A program made the translations under genes and the position numbers. Shown here piece after piece: positions 41,772 through 50,903 of a stretch of DNA of 64,000 bases (the first letter of the stretch is position 1; each line of letters starts with the position of its first letter). The notes under the pieces were generated by a model that was not told the origin of the DNA, did no database searches, and saw nothing but the letters and a program-made list of their open reading frames with translations. Source of the stretch: Vreelandella lutescens (GTDB lineage Bacteria; Pseudomonadota; Gammaproteobacteria; Pseudomonadales; Halomonadaceae). The DNA is taken from the NCBI RefSeq assembly GCF_014640815.1, contig NZ_BMHM01000003.1:372001-436000 (forward strand), in the 5' to 3' direction.

Positions 41772-43451
41772 ATGCCAACTAATACAACCACCTATCCCAC
41801 CGCAGAGGCATTTGATTACATCGTGATTGGCGCAGGCACCGCAGGGTGCCTGATGGCCAATCGGCTGAGCGCCGACCCCAATAATCGGGTGCTGCTGATT
41901 GAGGCGGGCGGTCGGGATAACTACCACTGGATTCATATTCCAGTGGGCTACCTTTATTGCATCAATAACCCGCGCACCGACTGGCTGTTTCGTACTGAGC
42001 CGGACAAGGGGCTTAATGGCCGCTCGCTGATCTACCCCCGAGGGAAAACCCTGGGGGGCTGCTCCAGCATCAACGGCATGATCTACATGCGCGGCCAAGC
42101 GCGGGATTACAACCACTGGGCGGAGGTTACCGGTAGCGACGAGTGGCGCTGGGAGAACTGCCTGCCGGACTTTATCAAACACGAAAACCACTACCGGCTG
42201 GATGAAGGCAGCGACGGTGATGAGACTCACCGCGCTTTTCATGGCCACGGCGGCGAGTGGCGGGTTGAGAAGCAGCGCCTGAAATGGGAAGTGCTGGATG
42301 ACTTTGCCGAAGCAGCGGTTCAGGCCGGTATTCCTCGCACTGAAGATTTCAACCGCGGTAGTAATGAAGGGGTTGCCTATTTTGAGGTGAACCAGCGCGA
42401 TGGCTGGCGCTGGAATACCGCTAAAGCGTTCTTGCGCAGTGCTCTAAAGCGGGACAACCTGACGCTTTGGCACTCGACCCAGGTGAATCGGCTCTGCTTT
42501 GATGAGGAGCAGCCAACGCTTCGTTGCACTGGGGTAGAAGTGGTGCGCAGCGGTAAGCCCCAGCGTGTTCAGGCGAGCAAAGAAGTGGTGCTGTGTGCGG
42601 GGGCCATTGGCTCGCCCCACCTTTTGCAGCTGTCGGGCATCGGGCCTGCTGAGCATCTGCGTGAGCACGGCATTGAGGTGGTGCACGACCTGCCTGGGGT
42701 GGGCGAAAACCTGCAAGATCACCTCCAGATTCGCTCGGTGTATCGTGTCAGTAATGCCAAAACGCTCAATGCTATTGCCAGTACGCTGTGGGGCAAGGCG
42801 GGGATTGGCTGGGAGTATGTGACCAAGCGCACCGGGCCGATGAGCATGGCGCCTTCGCAGCTCGGCGCGTTTACCCGCAGTTCTGACGATCAGCCGTACC
42901 CCAATATTCAGTATCACGTGCAGCCGCTCAGCCTAGAAGCTTTCGGGCAGCCGCTGCATCCGTATCCGGCCATTACGGCGAGCGTATGCAACTTGAACCC
43001 TACCAGCCGAGGAACGGTGCGTTTGAAAAGCGCCGACCCGCGTCAGGCACCAGCGATTTCGCCGAACTACCTCAGCACGCCAGAAGACCGCAAAGTGGCC
43101 GCTGACTCGCTGAGGGTGACTCGGCGTATCGCCGAACAGCCTGCCTTTGCTAAGTATTCGCCTGAAGAAGTAAAGCCGGGCGTTGAGTATCAAACGGATG
43201 ACGAGTTAACGCGGTTAGCCGGGGATATTGGTACAACGATTTTTCACCCGGTAGGCACCACGCGGATGGGGAGAAGCGATGACCCTATGGCGGTGGTAGA
43301 TGCAAAACTGCGGGTGCGCGGGGTGGCCGGACTGCGAATAGCCGATGCAGGCGTGATGCCCACCATCACCAGTGGAAACACCAATTCGCCCACGTTAATG
43401 ATCGCCGAAAAGGCCGCTGGATGGATTTTTAATGAAAATTCATTGCATTGA
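41772..43451 (+). CDS. GMC-family FAD alcohol dehydrogenase, possible 3-hydroxypropionate dehydrogenase
   Basis: A 559-residue glucose-methanol-choline oxidoreductase. The FAD-binding GAGTAG is at residues 20-25, with the family signatures YPRGKTLGGCSSINGM and GAIGSPHLLQLSGIGP. The active-site pair is H492 (FHPVGTTRMG) and a later asparagine in SGNTNSPT. It would oxidise an alcohol to an aldehyde for the upstream mmsA product, which fits HpdH-type 3-hydroxypropionate dehydrogenases coupled to MmsA. Choline dehydrogenase is the commonest annotation of such proteins, but no betaine genes accompany it. Confidence 0.88.
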   Translation: MPTNTTTYPTAEAFDYIVIGAGTAGCLMANRLSADPNNRVLLIEAGGRDNYHWIHIPVGYLYCINNPRTDWLFRTEPDKGLNGRSLIYPRGKTLGGCSSINGMIYMRGQARDYNHWAEVTGSDEWRWENCLPDFIKHENHYRLDEGSDGDETHRAFHGHGGEWRVEKQRLKWEVLDDFAEAAVQAGIPRTEDFNRGSNEGVAYFEVNQRDGWRWNTAKAFLRSALKRDNLTLWHSTQVNRLCFDEEQPTLRCTGVEVVRSGKPQRVQASKEVVLCAGAIGSPHLLQLSGIGPAEHLREHGIEVVHDLPGVGENLQDHLQIRSVYRVSNAKTLNAIASTLWGKAGIGWEYVTKRTGPMSMAPSQLGAFTRSSDDQPYPNIQYHVQPLSLEAFGQPLHPYPAITASVCNLNPTSRGTVRLKSADPRQAPAISPNYLSTPEDRKVAADSLRVTRRIAEQPAFAKYSPEEVKPGVEYQTDDELTRLAGDIGTTIFHPVGTTRMGRSDDPMAVVDAKLRVRGVAGLRIADAGVMPTITSGNTNSPTLMIAEKAAGWIFNENSLH

Positions 43452-43641
43452 CATTTTTTTTCATCATAGTGTTGACGTGCGGCTTGGTTAAGCGCATGCT
43501 GAATGCAGTTGGTTAGCAAGTCGAACGTTGTCAGCAGTATCGAAACGCTCTAGCGTTGAGTCTGGTGAAAGTTTCTTGTTCTACCCACTGCAACTCGGGT
43601 ATTACCCGGCTCTACATTAAGCTCTATCGAGGATTTCGATC

Positions 43642-43848
43642 ATGGCAACTGGTACCGTTAAGTGGTTTAACGACACTAAAGGCTTCGGCTTCATTTCTCC
43701 GGACGACAATGGCGACGACCTGTTCGCGCACTTCTCCGAAATTCAAGCTGACGGCTTCAAAACTCTGCAAGACGGCCAGAAGGTTTCCTTCGACGTCACC
43801 CAGGGTAAAAAAGGCCTTCAGGCTTCCAACATCAAAGTTCTGGGTTAA
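43642..43848 (+). CDS. CspA-family cold-shock protein
   Basis: A 68-residue single-domain nucleic-acid chaperone. Both RNA-binding motifs are present: KGFGFI at residues 15-20 region and LFAHFSEI soon after. A GAGGA ribosome site lies 8 bp before the ATG. About 190 bp of non-coding sequence precede it, consistent with the long structured leaders of csp mRNAs, though no specific element was confirmed. A strong terminator follows. Confidence 0.95.
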   Translation: MATGTVKWFNDTKGFGFISPDDNGDDLFAHFSEIQADGFKTLQDGQKVSFDVTQGKKGLQASNIKVLG

Positions 43849-43893
43849 TTCCAGCTTGATGTTCGCCGCTAACACCTGATGTTAGTGAGCTAG

Positions 43894-43921
43894 AAAAACC
43901 CCGCCTTGAGCGGGGTTTTTT
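43894..43921 (+). terminator. Rho-independent terminator of the cold-shock gene
   Basis: An 11-bp stem (AAAAACCCCGC, loop CTTGA) ends in a run of six T residues, 45 bp after the stop codon. The microsatellite begins 21 bp later. Confidence 0.93.
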
Positions 43922-43941
43922 GTTTGTGGATTATTATCTGA

Positions 43942-44515
43942 CTCACACCTCACACCTCACACCTCACACCTCACACCTCACACCTCACACCTCACACCTC
44001 ACACCTCACACCTCACACCTCACACCTCACACCTCACACCTCACACCTCACACCTCACACCTCACACCTCACACCTCACACCTCACACCTCACACCTCAC
44101 ACCTCACACCTCACACCTCACACCTCACACCTCACACCTCACACCTCACACCTCACACCTCACACCTCACACCTCACACCTCACACCTCACACCTCACAC
44201 CTCACACCTCACACCTCACACCTCACACCTCACACCTCACACCTCACACCTCACACCTCACACCTCACACCTCACACCTCACACCTCACACCTCACACCT
44301 CACACCTCACACCTCACACCTCACACCTCACACCTCACACCTCACACCTCACACCTCACACCTCACACCTCACACCTCACACCTCACACCTCACACCTCA
44401 CACCTCACACCTCACACCTCACACCTCACACCTCACACCTCACACCTCACACCTCACACCTCACACCTCACACCTCACACCTCACACCTCACACCTCACA
44501 CCTCACACCTCACAC
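43942..44515. repeat. Microsatellite: 82 tandem copies of CTCACAC
   Basis: 574 bp made of exact 7-bp units with no interruption that I can see. As 7 is not a multiple of 3, all three rightward frames read the same heptapeptide LTPHTSH without a stop, while every leftward frame meets a TGA each 21 bp. One strand is purely C/T/A and the other G/T/A-rich. It fills most of the 795-bp gap between the cold-shock gene and the SLC13 permease. It is probably a slippage-prone tract; no protein start or ribosome site supports translation. Confidence 0.95.
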
Positions 44516-44542
44516 GAATATTCTTTTTTGTTCTTACTGTGT

Positions 44543-44564
44543 TTCTAAAAATAACTTTTTAGAA
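44543..44564. repeat. AT-rich inverted repeat between the microsatellite and the SLC13 permease
   Basis: Perfect 9-bp arms TTCTAAAAA / TTTTTAGAA with a TAAC loop sit in a short stretch much richer in A/T than the surroundings. It may be a promoter-proximal stem or weak terminator. Confidence 0.5.
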
Positions 44565-44643
44565 TATCCGGCAGGCGGCACAATGCTCCCGGTACTTTCT
44601 TGTTTAGACGGTTATTAAGACTCGCTATGAAGGACGCAGGGTT

Positions 44644-46413
44644 ATGTCGCTGGATGCTTGGATTGCAGTAGGGGTAGTGCTCACGATTTTTCCGCTGATG
44701 GCGCTTTCACGCCTGGGCCCCGATATTATTTTGATGGGCGCGGTGGTGGTGCTGATGACGCTTGGCGTGATTGACCCTCAGCAGGCGCTGGGCGGGTTTT
44801 CCAATAGCGGCCTGTTTACTGTGGCTTTTATGTACGTGCTGGTGGCCAGTATTCGTGAAACCGGCGGCATCGATCTGATTATTCGCTATGTGCTGGGGCG
44901 GCCTGCCAGCGAGCGAGGTGCACTTGCGCGCTTGCTATTGCCCGTCGCATCGCTCAGCGGCTTTCTTAATAACACGCCGGTCGTGGCGACGTATATTCCT
45001 GCCGTCATGAGCTGGAGTCGCCGTATTCGACTCTCTCCACAGCGCTTGCTGATGCCACTTAGCTTTGCCTCTATTTTGGGCGGCACGATCACGCTGTTTG
45101 GCACCAGTACAAACTTAGTGGTGCATGGGCTGCTGATTGAACGCTATCCTGATTTGGCCATGGGGTTATTCGATTTGGCGTGGGTAGGGCTTCCGGTGGC
45201 GGTAGCAGGGTTGGCTTACCTGATCATCCTTGGTCCACGTTTATTGCCCGCACGCGAAGGAATGGCAAAAGCGTTTGCCAACCCTCGGGAGTTCACCATT
45301 GAGATGGAGGTGGATCCCGCCGGCGTGTTGGTTGATCGTACGGTGGAAGAGGCCGGGTTGCGGCACCTTCAGGAACTGTTCTTGGTTGAAATTGAGCGGG
45401 CCGGTAACGTGGTGAGCGTCGTGGGGCCAGGAGAGCAGCTAAAAGGCGGTGACCGCCTCGTCTTTGTGGGCACATCAGATGCTGCTGTGGAGCTTCAACA
45501 GATCCGTGGGCTGATCCCTTCACGGGATGGGGCCTCCAGTCTGGAGAAAGAGTTTAAAGAGCGTCGTTTAGTCGAGGCGGTGGTCTCTAGCCAGTGCCAA
45601 TTTATCGGACAGCGTATCCGCGATGGGCGTTTTAGAACGCTCTACGGTGCTGCCGTGTTGGCCATTTGCCGTGGCGGTGAGCGGGTCAAAGGGAACCTCG
45701 GCCAGGTTCGCTTGCAGCCTGCTGACGTACTGCTGCTAGAGGCACGTCCACCTTTTATCGAGCGTCATCGGCAGTCAAAAGATTTCCTGTTGATCAGCGA
45801 GTTAAACGGCTCTGCACGACCTATCCACGAGAAAGCGCCGCTGGCCTGGGGTATTTTGCTGGGTGCCGTGCTGCTGGCCGCGATTGGCGTATTAAGTATG
45901 CTAAACGCCGCTATGCTGGGGGCTGCGATGGTGCTGCTGACGGGCTGTTGTTCGGTAGGTGCCGCTAAGCGCGGTTTGGACACCCAGGTGCTATTAACGA
46001 TTGCCGCCTCGTTTGGAGTAGGAGCTGCGCTGCAATCCTCTGGGGCGGCAGATGTCATCGCGGGCAATGTGTTGTCACTGGTGGCAGGAAACCCGTGGCT
46101 ACTGCTGGTTGGCACCTACTGCGTGGTGGCGCTACTCACGGAGCTGGTGACCAACAACGCTGCGGCGGTGATTATTTTTCCCGTGGTGATGGCGGCTGCT
46201 GAAAGCCTTGGGGTCAGCCCTATGCCGTTTGTGGTGGCGGTCATGTTTGCCGCCTCGGCAAGCTTCCTGACCCCGATTGGTTATCAAACCAACTTGATGG
46301 TGTATGGCCCTGGTGGCTACCGGATAAGTGACTTTCTGCGCGTTGGCGGTGGTTTGAATGTGTTGACCGGCATGATCGCAGTTGCACTGATTCCTTTCGT
46401 CTGGCCGTTTTAA
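44644..46413 (+). CDS. SLC13-family permease with two RCK_C domains
   Basis: A 589-residue transporter in two membrane halves split by a cytoplasmic insert. The halves carry the ion-transporter hairpins FLNNTPVVATYIPAV with GTSTNLVVHG, and ELVTNNAAAVIIFPV with GYQTNLMVYGPGGY. The insert, about 215-390, holds two TrkA-C (RCK_C) domains (EEAGLRHLQELFLVEIERAG and QPADVLLLEARPP). Such proteins are usually assigned to sulfate or other divalent anion uptake. The ATG follows an AAGGA site. The 574-bp microsatellite ends about 130 bp upstream, so its copy number could affect expression. Confidence 0.87.
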   Translation: MSLDAWIAVGVVLTIFPLMALSRLGPDIILMGAVVVLMTLGVIDPQQALGGFSNSGLFTVAFMYVLVASIRETGGIDLIIRYVLGRPASERGALARLLLPVASLSGFLNNTPVVATYIPAVMSWSRRIRLSPQRLLMPLSFASILGGTITLFGTSTNLVVHGLLIERYPDLAMGLFDLAWVGLPVAVAGLAYLIILGPRLLPAREGMAKAFANPREFTIEMEVDPAGVLVDRTVEEAGLRHLQELFLVEIERAGNVVSVVGPGEQLKGGDRLVFVGTSDAAVELQQIRGLIPSRDGASSLEKEFKERRLVEAVVSSQCQFIGQRIRDGRFRTLYGAAVLAICRGGERVKGNLGQVRLQPADVLLLEARPPFIERHRQSKDFLLISELNGSARPIHEKAPLAWGILLGAVLLAAIGVLSMLNAAMLGAAMVLLTGCCSVGAAKRGLDTQVLLTIAASFGVGAALQSSGAADVIAGNVLSLVAGNPWLLLVGTYCVVALLTELVTNNAAAVIIFPVVMAAAESLGVSPMPFVVAVMFAASASFLTPIGYQTNLMVYGPGGYRISDFLRVGGGLNVLTGMIAVALIPFVWPF

Positions 46414-46485
46414 GCAGGTTATCACTCGCCCCCTGCGCTGCTTTACGCTAGGGTGGCGCTTTTAATATCAGCAAGGAAAAAGCCC

Positions 46486-47151
46486 ATGACAGCCCCAGGC
46501 GAACTGATTATTGAGCCGAAAAATGGTCAACCCGCCGATGCGTGCGTGTTTATTATTCATGGTTTAGGTGCCGATGGGCACGACTTTGAGCCTCTGGTGC
46601 CCGCCTTGGCACTGCCAGATAATGCCCATATTCGCTTTATTATGCCCCATGCGCCCCGCCTGCCGGTGACCATTAACGGTGGCATGGTGATGCCTGCATG
46701 GTATGACATTCTGGCTATGGATTTGGGGCGCCGGGTCGATGAAACTCAGCTTAAAAAATCCGCCGAGCGTATCCAGGCGCTGATTCAAGAACAGATCGAT
46801 CAAGGTATCGACAGCCAGCGCATCATCGTCGCCGGCTTCTCTCAAGGCGGCGCGGTAGCGTACCAGGCCGCGCTATCGTTCCCTCAGCCACTAGGCGGGC
46901 TGCTGGCAATGTCGACCTACTTTGCCACTGCCGATAGCATTGAGCTTGCCGAGGCTAATCGTCAGCTGCCGATTGATGTTCATCACGGTAACTTCGACCC
47001 TATTGTGCCTGAAACACTAGGGCGTAGTGGCGTTGAGCGTTTGAAAACCATGGGCTACAGCGTTAACTATCGCCAGTACCCGATGGCCCATGCGCTTTGC
47101 CCTCAGCAGGTCAATGATATCGGTAAGTGGCTGAGCGAGCGGCTGATCTGA
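46486..47151 (+). CDS. Carboxylesterase / lysophospholipase-like alpha/beta hydrolase
   Basis: A 221-residue hydrolase of the phospholipase/carboxylesterase family, acting on short acyl esters. The catalytic triad is visible: S119 in GFSQGG, D171 in GNFDPIVP and H202 in MAHALCP. The oxyanion region is HGLGADGHDF. There is no signal peptide, so it is cytoplasmic. The ATG at 46486 with AAGGAA upstream is preferred over an in-frame start eleven codons earlier. It is a single gene. Confidence 0.9.
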   Translation: MTAPGELIIEPKNGQPADACVFIIHGLGADGHDFEPLVPALALPDNAHIRFIMPHAPRLPVTINGGMVMPAWYDILAMDLGRRVDETQLKKSAERIQALIQEQIDQGIDSQRIIVAGFSQGGAVAYQAALSFPQPLGGLLAMSTYFATADSIELAEANRQLPIDVHHGNFDPIVPETLGRSGVERLKTMGYSVNYRQYPMAHALCPQQVNDIGKWLSERLI

Positions 47152-47233
47152 TAGAAGAGTGCGGTAGGCGTGAGGCGTCTTTGATAGTACGCTGCTGCTA
47201 CTAATAGCCAAGGCAAGGGACAGGCGAAGTCAC

Positions 47234-47914
47234 ATGATATCGTCTATCAATACTATGGAAAGTGGGCTAGCGGTGTGTCTGCTGGTCATCGCAATCGCGT
47301 GCTTATTTGACCGCCACTTATTAAGGGCTTGCTGGCTCTTGATACTGTTTGCACTCCTTATGAGTGTTGCTTGGTGGTATCTAAACGCTCCGTGGTTGGC
47401 TCTCGTGGAAGTGGTATTAGGTGGGGTGCTGACCGGAGGTAGTTTCTTATACGCCTTACGTAACCTGCCTAGTCAACGCAGCCCTATCGTCCGCTATGAT
47501 CATACTCAGGTGGGTTGGAGCCATCGCATTACTCGCGTGCTGCTAACCGTTGCCTGGAGCCTGATGCTGGGCGTTGCCATCCAGTTTTTATTGCCTGATA
47601 TGGCGCTGTCACTCACCGAACATCCGCTTATTTTAGCCGCTGTTGTGATCGTTTCGGTGGGTATGGGGGCGTTTGCCCTCCATCGTCACCTGCTGCGCCG
47701 TTTGATGGCGTTTAATGTACTTGGATCGGGTGTCTTCCTAATGCTAGCAGGCATGGCAGACACCCGGCCTAGTTCGCAGGCGCTCATAAGCGTTGGGCTC
47801 GTCATTGCTTGGTTGGGCTCGCTATTAGGGGTTTTGTTAATACGCCGTTTAGTGGAGCAGGAGGGCAGCGTTGCCCTTGACGGTGAGCAATCTTCCACGA
47901 GGTTGCCTTCATGA
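47234..47914 (+). CDS. MbhD-like / NuoK(MrpC)-like fused membrane subunit of a complex I-like module
   Basis: A 226-residue all-membrane protein that seems to join two small subunits. Residues about 8-75 resemble the MbhD/MrpA-C-terminal domain (DUF4040; LALVEVVLGGVLTGGSFLYALR). Residues about 105-212 resemble NuoK/MrpC, a three-helix subunit (RRLMAFNVLGSGVFLMLAG, then SSQALISVGLVIAWLGSLLGVLLI). It overlaps the next gene by 4 bp and starts the five-gene operon. The ribosome site is weak. Domain reading is by eye, so the fusion needs a profile search. Confidence 0.68.
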   Translation: MISSINTMESGLAVCLLVIAIACLFDRHLLRACWLLILFALLMSVAWWYLNAPWLALVEVVLGGVLTGGSFLYALRNLPSQRSPIVRYDHTQVGWSHRITRVLLTVAWSLMLGVAIQFLLPDMALSLTEHPLILAAVVIVSVGMGAFALHRHLLRRLMAFNVLGSGVFLMLAGMADTRPSSQALISVGLVIAWLGSLLGVLLIRRLVEQEGSVALDGEQSSTRLPS

Positions 47915-49401
47915 TGTGGCGTTTTGGCTTGTACGACCCTTCGTTTGATCCGTTGTGGATGACTCACTGGGCGCTGGCAGGCGCGCTGCTTCTACCTATC
48001 ATGGCTGGTTTGCTGGGGGCTATATTCCGGCCATCTCGTGCATTACCGGTGGTATTGGCATGCATGCCCATTTTAGTAGCGGGTGTGCTCATGGTGATCG
48101 ATTATCAACAAGCTGGCTTGCTGCGCTGGCAGTGGGTGATAGGGGATATTGAGTTCACGCTGCGCTTTAGTGGCCTGAGTGCCTTGATGTTATTGATTAC
48201 CCAATGGACCGCCGCCGCCGTTGCCATGTATACGCCCGGTTATTTGCGATTAACCTACCCGGATCTTAACAATCGCTGGATCTGGCCGTTAATGGGACTA
48301 CTGGTCAGTGCGCTTTCCCTGATTTGGCTCGCGGCGGATCTTTTAACGCTGTATGCCGCCTTGGAGATTATGGGGCTGGCGGCTGTGGGCATGCTGTTGT
48401 TATCGGGCAAACCTGCTGCTTTAAAGGCGGGAATGCGCTATCTCCTCCTAGCGCTCGTCGGTTCACTCGCCTTTTTGCTGGGGATAGCACTGTTATTGAG
48501 CCAATGGGGGTCGCTCAACTTAGCGGTGCTTGTTGAACTGGTGGAGCAAGAGCCTATTACCTGGGTGGCGGCCGCATTGATGGGGGCGGGGCTTGCCTTA
48601 AAGGCTGCGTTATTTCCTTTGCATGGCTGGTTAACCCCAGTGCATGAAAATGCTTGGACGCCCGTCAGTGCACTGCATGCAGCGTTAGTCATTAAGGCCT
48701 CGTTATATATTTTAATCCTGCTGTGGAGCATCCTGCTTCCTGAAACGTTGTTGGCTCCTCGGCTGATAGCGTGGTTAGGCATGCTGGCGATTGTTTGGGG
48801 AGGGCTAGTGGCGTGGCGAGCTGATTCGCTGAAAACGTTAATTGCTTCTTCCACCGTGGGACAACTGGGTTATTTGATGGTGGCCTTTCCGCTGCTGTTA
48901 GGGCCAGGAATCGCCCCCCTGCCTCTGGCGCTTGCATGGGACGGGTTTTGGTTACATTTAATGGGGCATGCGTTGGCCAAAGCCGCCATGTTTATGGCGG
49001 CAGGAAATTTAATCATTGCCACGGGTGAAAGTTCGCTTAACGCTTTGGCAGGTACCAGTCGCCGGTTGCCGCTTTCCCTGCTTATTTTTGGAATTGCGTC
49101 CGTCACCCTAATGGGGCTACCACCCAGTGCAGGATTTACGGCGAAGTGGCTCTTGCTTCAATCCATGGTGCTAACTCAACAATGGGTCGCCGTTGCGGCA
49201 CTAATGGCAGGCACACTCTTGACGGCTGCGTACGTGTTTCGTGTGTTTCGCTACTCATTTGATGAAACGGCTCCACGTCACGACTATCAGCCGCTCGCTC
49301 CCGGCATGGATCTGATCGCCCTTTGTTTGGCGGTAGCGGCCTTGGCGTTGGGCTTGCTGGCCCATTTGCCGCTGGCGCTGCTGCATGGAGGTGGAGCATG
49401 A
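47911..49401 (+). CDS. Antiporter-like membrane subunit (MrpD/NuoN type), first of three
   Basis: A 496-residue proton-conducting membrane protein with about 14 hydrophobic segments, of the family shared by complex I, Mrp antiporters and group 4 hydrogenases. The key TM5 glutamate is E152 (YAALEIMGL) and the TM7 lysine K231 is followed by AALFPLHGWL. Its ends overlap both neighbours by 4 bp. No NADH-, quinone- or hydrogenase-module gene is present in the window, so it works in a stand-alone ion-translocating complex or joins a distant module. Confidence 0.85.
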   Translation: MMWRFGLYDPSFDPLWMTHWALAGALLLPIMAGLLGAIFRPSRALPVVLACMPILVAGVLMVIDYQQAGLLRWQWVIGDIEFTLRFSGLSALMLLITQWTAAAVAMYTPGYLRLTYPDLNNRWIWPLMGLLVSALSLIWLAADLLTLYAALEIMGLAAVGMLLLSGKPAALKAGMRYLLLALVGSLAFLLGIALLLSQWGSLNLAVLVELVEQEPITWVAAALMGAGLALKAALFPLHGWLTPVHENAWTPVSALHAALVIKASLYILILLWSILLPETLLAPRLIAWLGMLAIVWGGLVAWRADSLKTLIASSTVGQLGYLMVAFPLLLGPGIAPLPLALAWDGFWLHLMGHALAKAAMFMAAGNLIIATGESSLNALAGTSRRLPLSLLIFGIASVTLMGLPPSAGFTAKWLLLQSMVLTQQWVAVAALMAGTLLTAAYVFRVFRYSFDETAPRHDYQPLAPGMDLIALCLAVAALALGLLAHLPLALLHGGGA

Positions 49402-50903
49402 ACGCGGCATGGTTACCACTGATGACGCTGGCGACGTCTCTATTCGCGGCGGTGGCGATTTTTTCACTACCGGAAGAGGCTCGGCGGGTTCGTACGAGCA
49501 TCAACTTGCTGGCTGCTGTCAGTAAAATCGTCCTGGTGACGTTGATGGTTGGGCGTGTCTCAGAAGGTTATGAAGATACCTTTAGCTTTCAAATCGTGGG
49601 TGGCGTCGATTTTGTGCTGCGGGCAGACGCGTTGGGCGTTATGTTTGCGGGCCTCTCGTCGCTGCTATGGCTGTGTACCACGATCTACGCCATTGGTTAC
49701 TTAGAAGGGGCGGCCAATCGTAAGCGTTTCTTCGGCTTTTTCAGTTTGTGCGTTACCAGTACGCTAGGGATTGCCCTGTCGGGAAACCTGTTCACCTTCC
49801 TGATTTTTTACGAAATGCTCACGCTGTCTACCTACCCGCTGGTGGTGCATTCTGGGACAGCGAAGGCGTTAGCAGCAGGGCGGGTATATTTGCGTTACAC
49901 CCTGACGGCGGGCGTGGTGCTACTGCTAGGCGTTGTCCTGCTGTACAGCTTAACGAACGATCACTCCTTCGCGTCCGAGCAAGGCTTGTCGCCCTACTTG
50001 GATGATCACCGTGGGTTGCTCACCCTCATTTTTGCTTTGCTGGTAGGCGGCCTGGCCGTTAAGGCGGCGATGGTGCCGCTGCATGGCTGGCTGCCTAGAG
50101 CCATGGTAGCGCCAGCGCCGGTGAGTGCATTGTTGCATGCCGTTGCCGTGGTTAAAGCCGGTGCGTTTGGCATTTTGCGCGTCATTTATGATTTATATGG
50201 GATTGAGCTGAGCGTCGAGCTAGGTGTCACCACCGTGCTGGCCATTGCGGCATCTATCACCATTATTTATGGGTCGCTGCGGGCTATCGCCCAAGAGGAG
50301 TTAAAGCCACGTTTGGCGTTTTCAACTATCAGCCAAGTCTCCTATGTGGTGCTAGGCGTTAGTTTGTTTGGGCCCTTTGGCACGATAGGGGCGCTGGCGC
50401 ATTTGCTTCATCAAGGCCTTATGAAAGTGACTCTGTTTTTCTGTGCCGGTAATTATGCGGAGGAGCTGGGCATTCACCGTATTGATGAAATGGATGGTGC
50501 AGGCAAACGTATGCCATTGACCAGCTTCGCTTTTACGGTAGGTGCACTGGGCATGATCGGTTTGCCGCCAATCGCTGGCTTCATCACTAAATGGTACCTA
50601 GGTATCGGTGCTATCCAGGCAGAGATGTATTGGGTCGTCGCGGTGTTAGTCGCAAGCAGTACCTTGAATGCCATCTATTTTCTACCCATCCTGCATCGTC
50701 TTTGGTTCCGTGAAGGCCCTGCGCACGGAAAAGGTCAGTGGCCTAAAGAGCAGCGGTTGGGGCGGCTGGAAACCCACGGGTGGTTATTGTGGCCCGCGGT
50801 ATTTACGGCGGTTATTAGTATCGGTGCTGGCTTATTGGCGGGGCTGCCCTTTAGCCCACTTGACTGGGCGACGCGCGTCGCCGTTGGGGAGTATCTGCCA
50901 TGA
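49398..50903 (+). CDS. Antiporter-like membrane subunit (MrpD/NuoM type), second of three
   Basis: A 501-residue paralogue of the preceding subunit. It keeps the TM5 glutamate E139 (FLIFYEMLTLSTYPLV) and the TM7 lysine K222 (VKAAMVPLHGWLPRA), plus the broken-helix region APVSALLHAVAVVKAG. The ATG at 49398 overlaps the previous stop by 4 bp; an upstream in-frame start inside that gene is rejected. It is probably a proton or Na+ channel subunit of the complex. Confidence 0.87.
   Translation: MNAAWLPLMTLATSLFAAVAIFSLPEEARRVRTSINLLAAVSKIVLVTLMVGRVSEGYEDTFSFQIVGGVDFVLRADALGVMFAGLSSLLWLCTTIYAIGYLEGAANRKRFFGFFSLCVTSTLGIALSGNLFTFLIFYEMLTLSTYPLVVHSGTAKALAAGRVYLRYTLTAGVVLLLGVVLLYSLTNDHSFASEQGLSPYLDDHRGLLTLIFALLVGGLAVKAAMVPLHGWLPRAMVAPAPVSALLHAVAVVKAGAFGILRVIYDLYGIELSVELGVTTVLAIAASITIIYGSLRAIAQEELKPRLAFSTISQVSYVVLGVSLFGPFGTIGALAHLLHQGLMKVTLFFCAGNYAEELGIHRIDEMDGAGKRMPLTSFAFTVGALGMIGLPPIAGFITKWYLGIGAIQAEMYWVVAVLVASSTLNAIYFLPILHRLWFREGPAHGKGQWPKEQRLGRLETHGWLLWPAVFTAVISIGAGLLAGLPFSPLDWATRVAVGEYLP

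Noticed and set aside
41043..42248. A 401-residue open frame on the minus strand across mmsA and the GMC gene
   Set aside because: It runs antisense through two clearly conserved genes and is a GC-driven shadow frame rich in His, Arg and Ala.
43942..44515. CRISPR array
   Set aside because: Repeats are 7 bp and directly abutting with no spacers, and no cas genes are near.
43920..44618. A 232-residue open frame of LTPHTSH repeats across the microsatellite
   Set aside because: A 7-bp unit lacking stops gives the same open heptapeptide repeat in all three forward frames. There is no ribosome site, and the frame starts with a TTG inside the cold-shock terminator.
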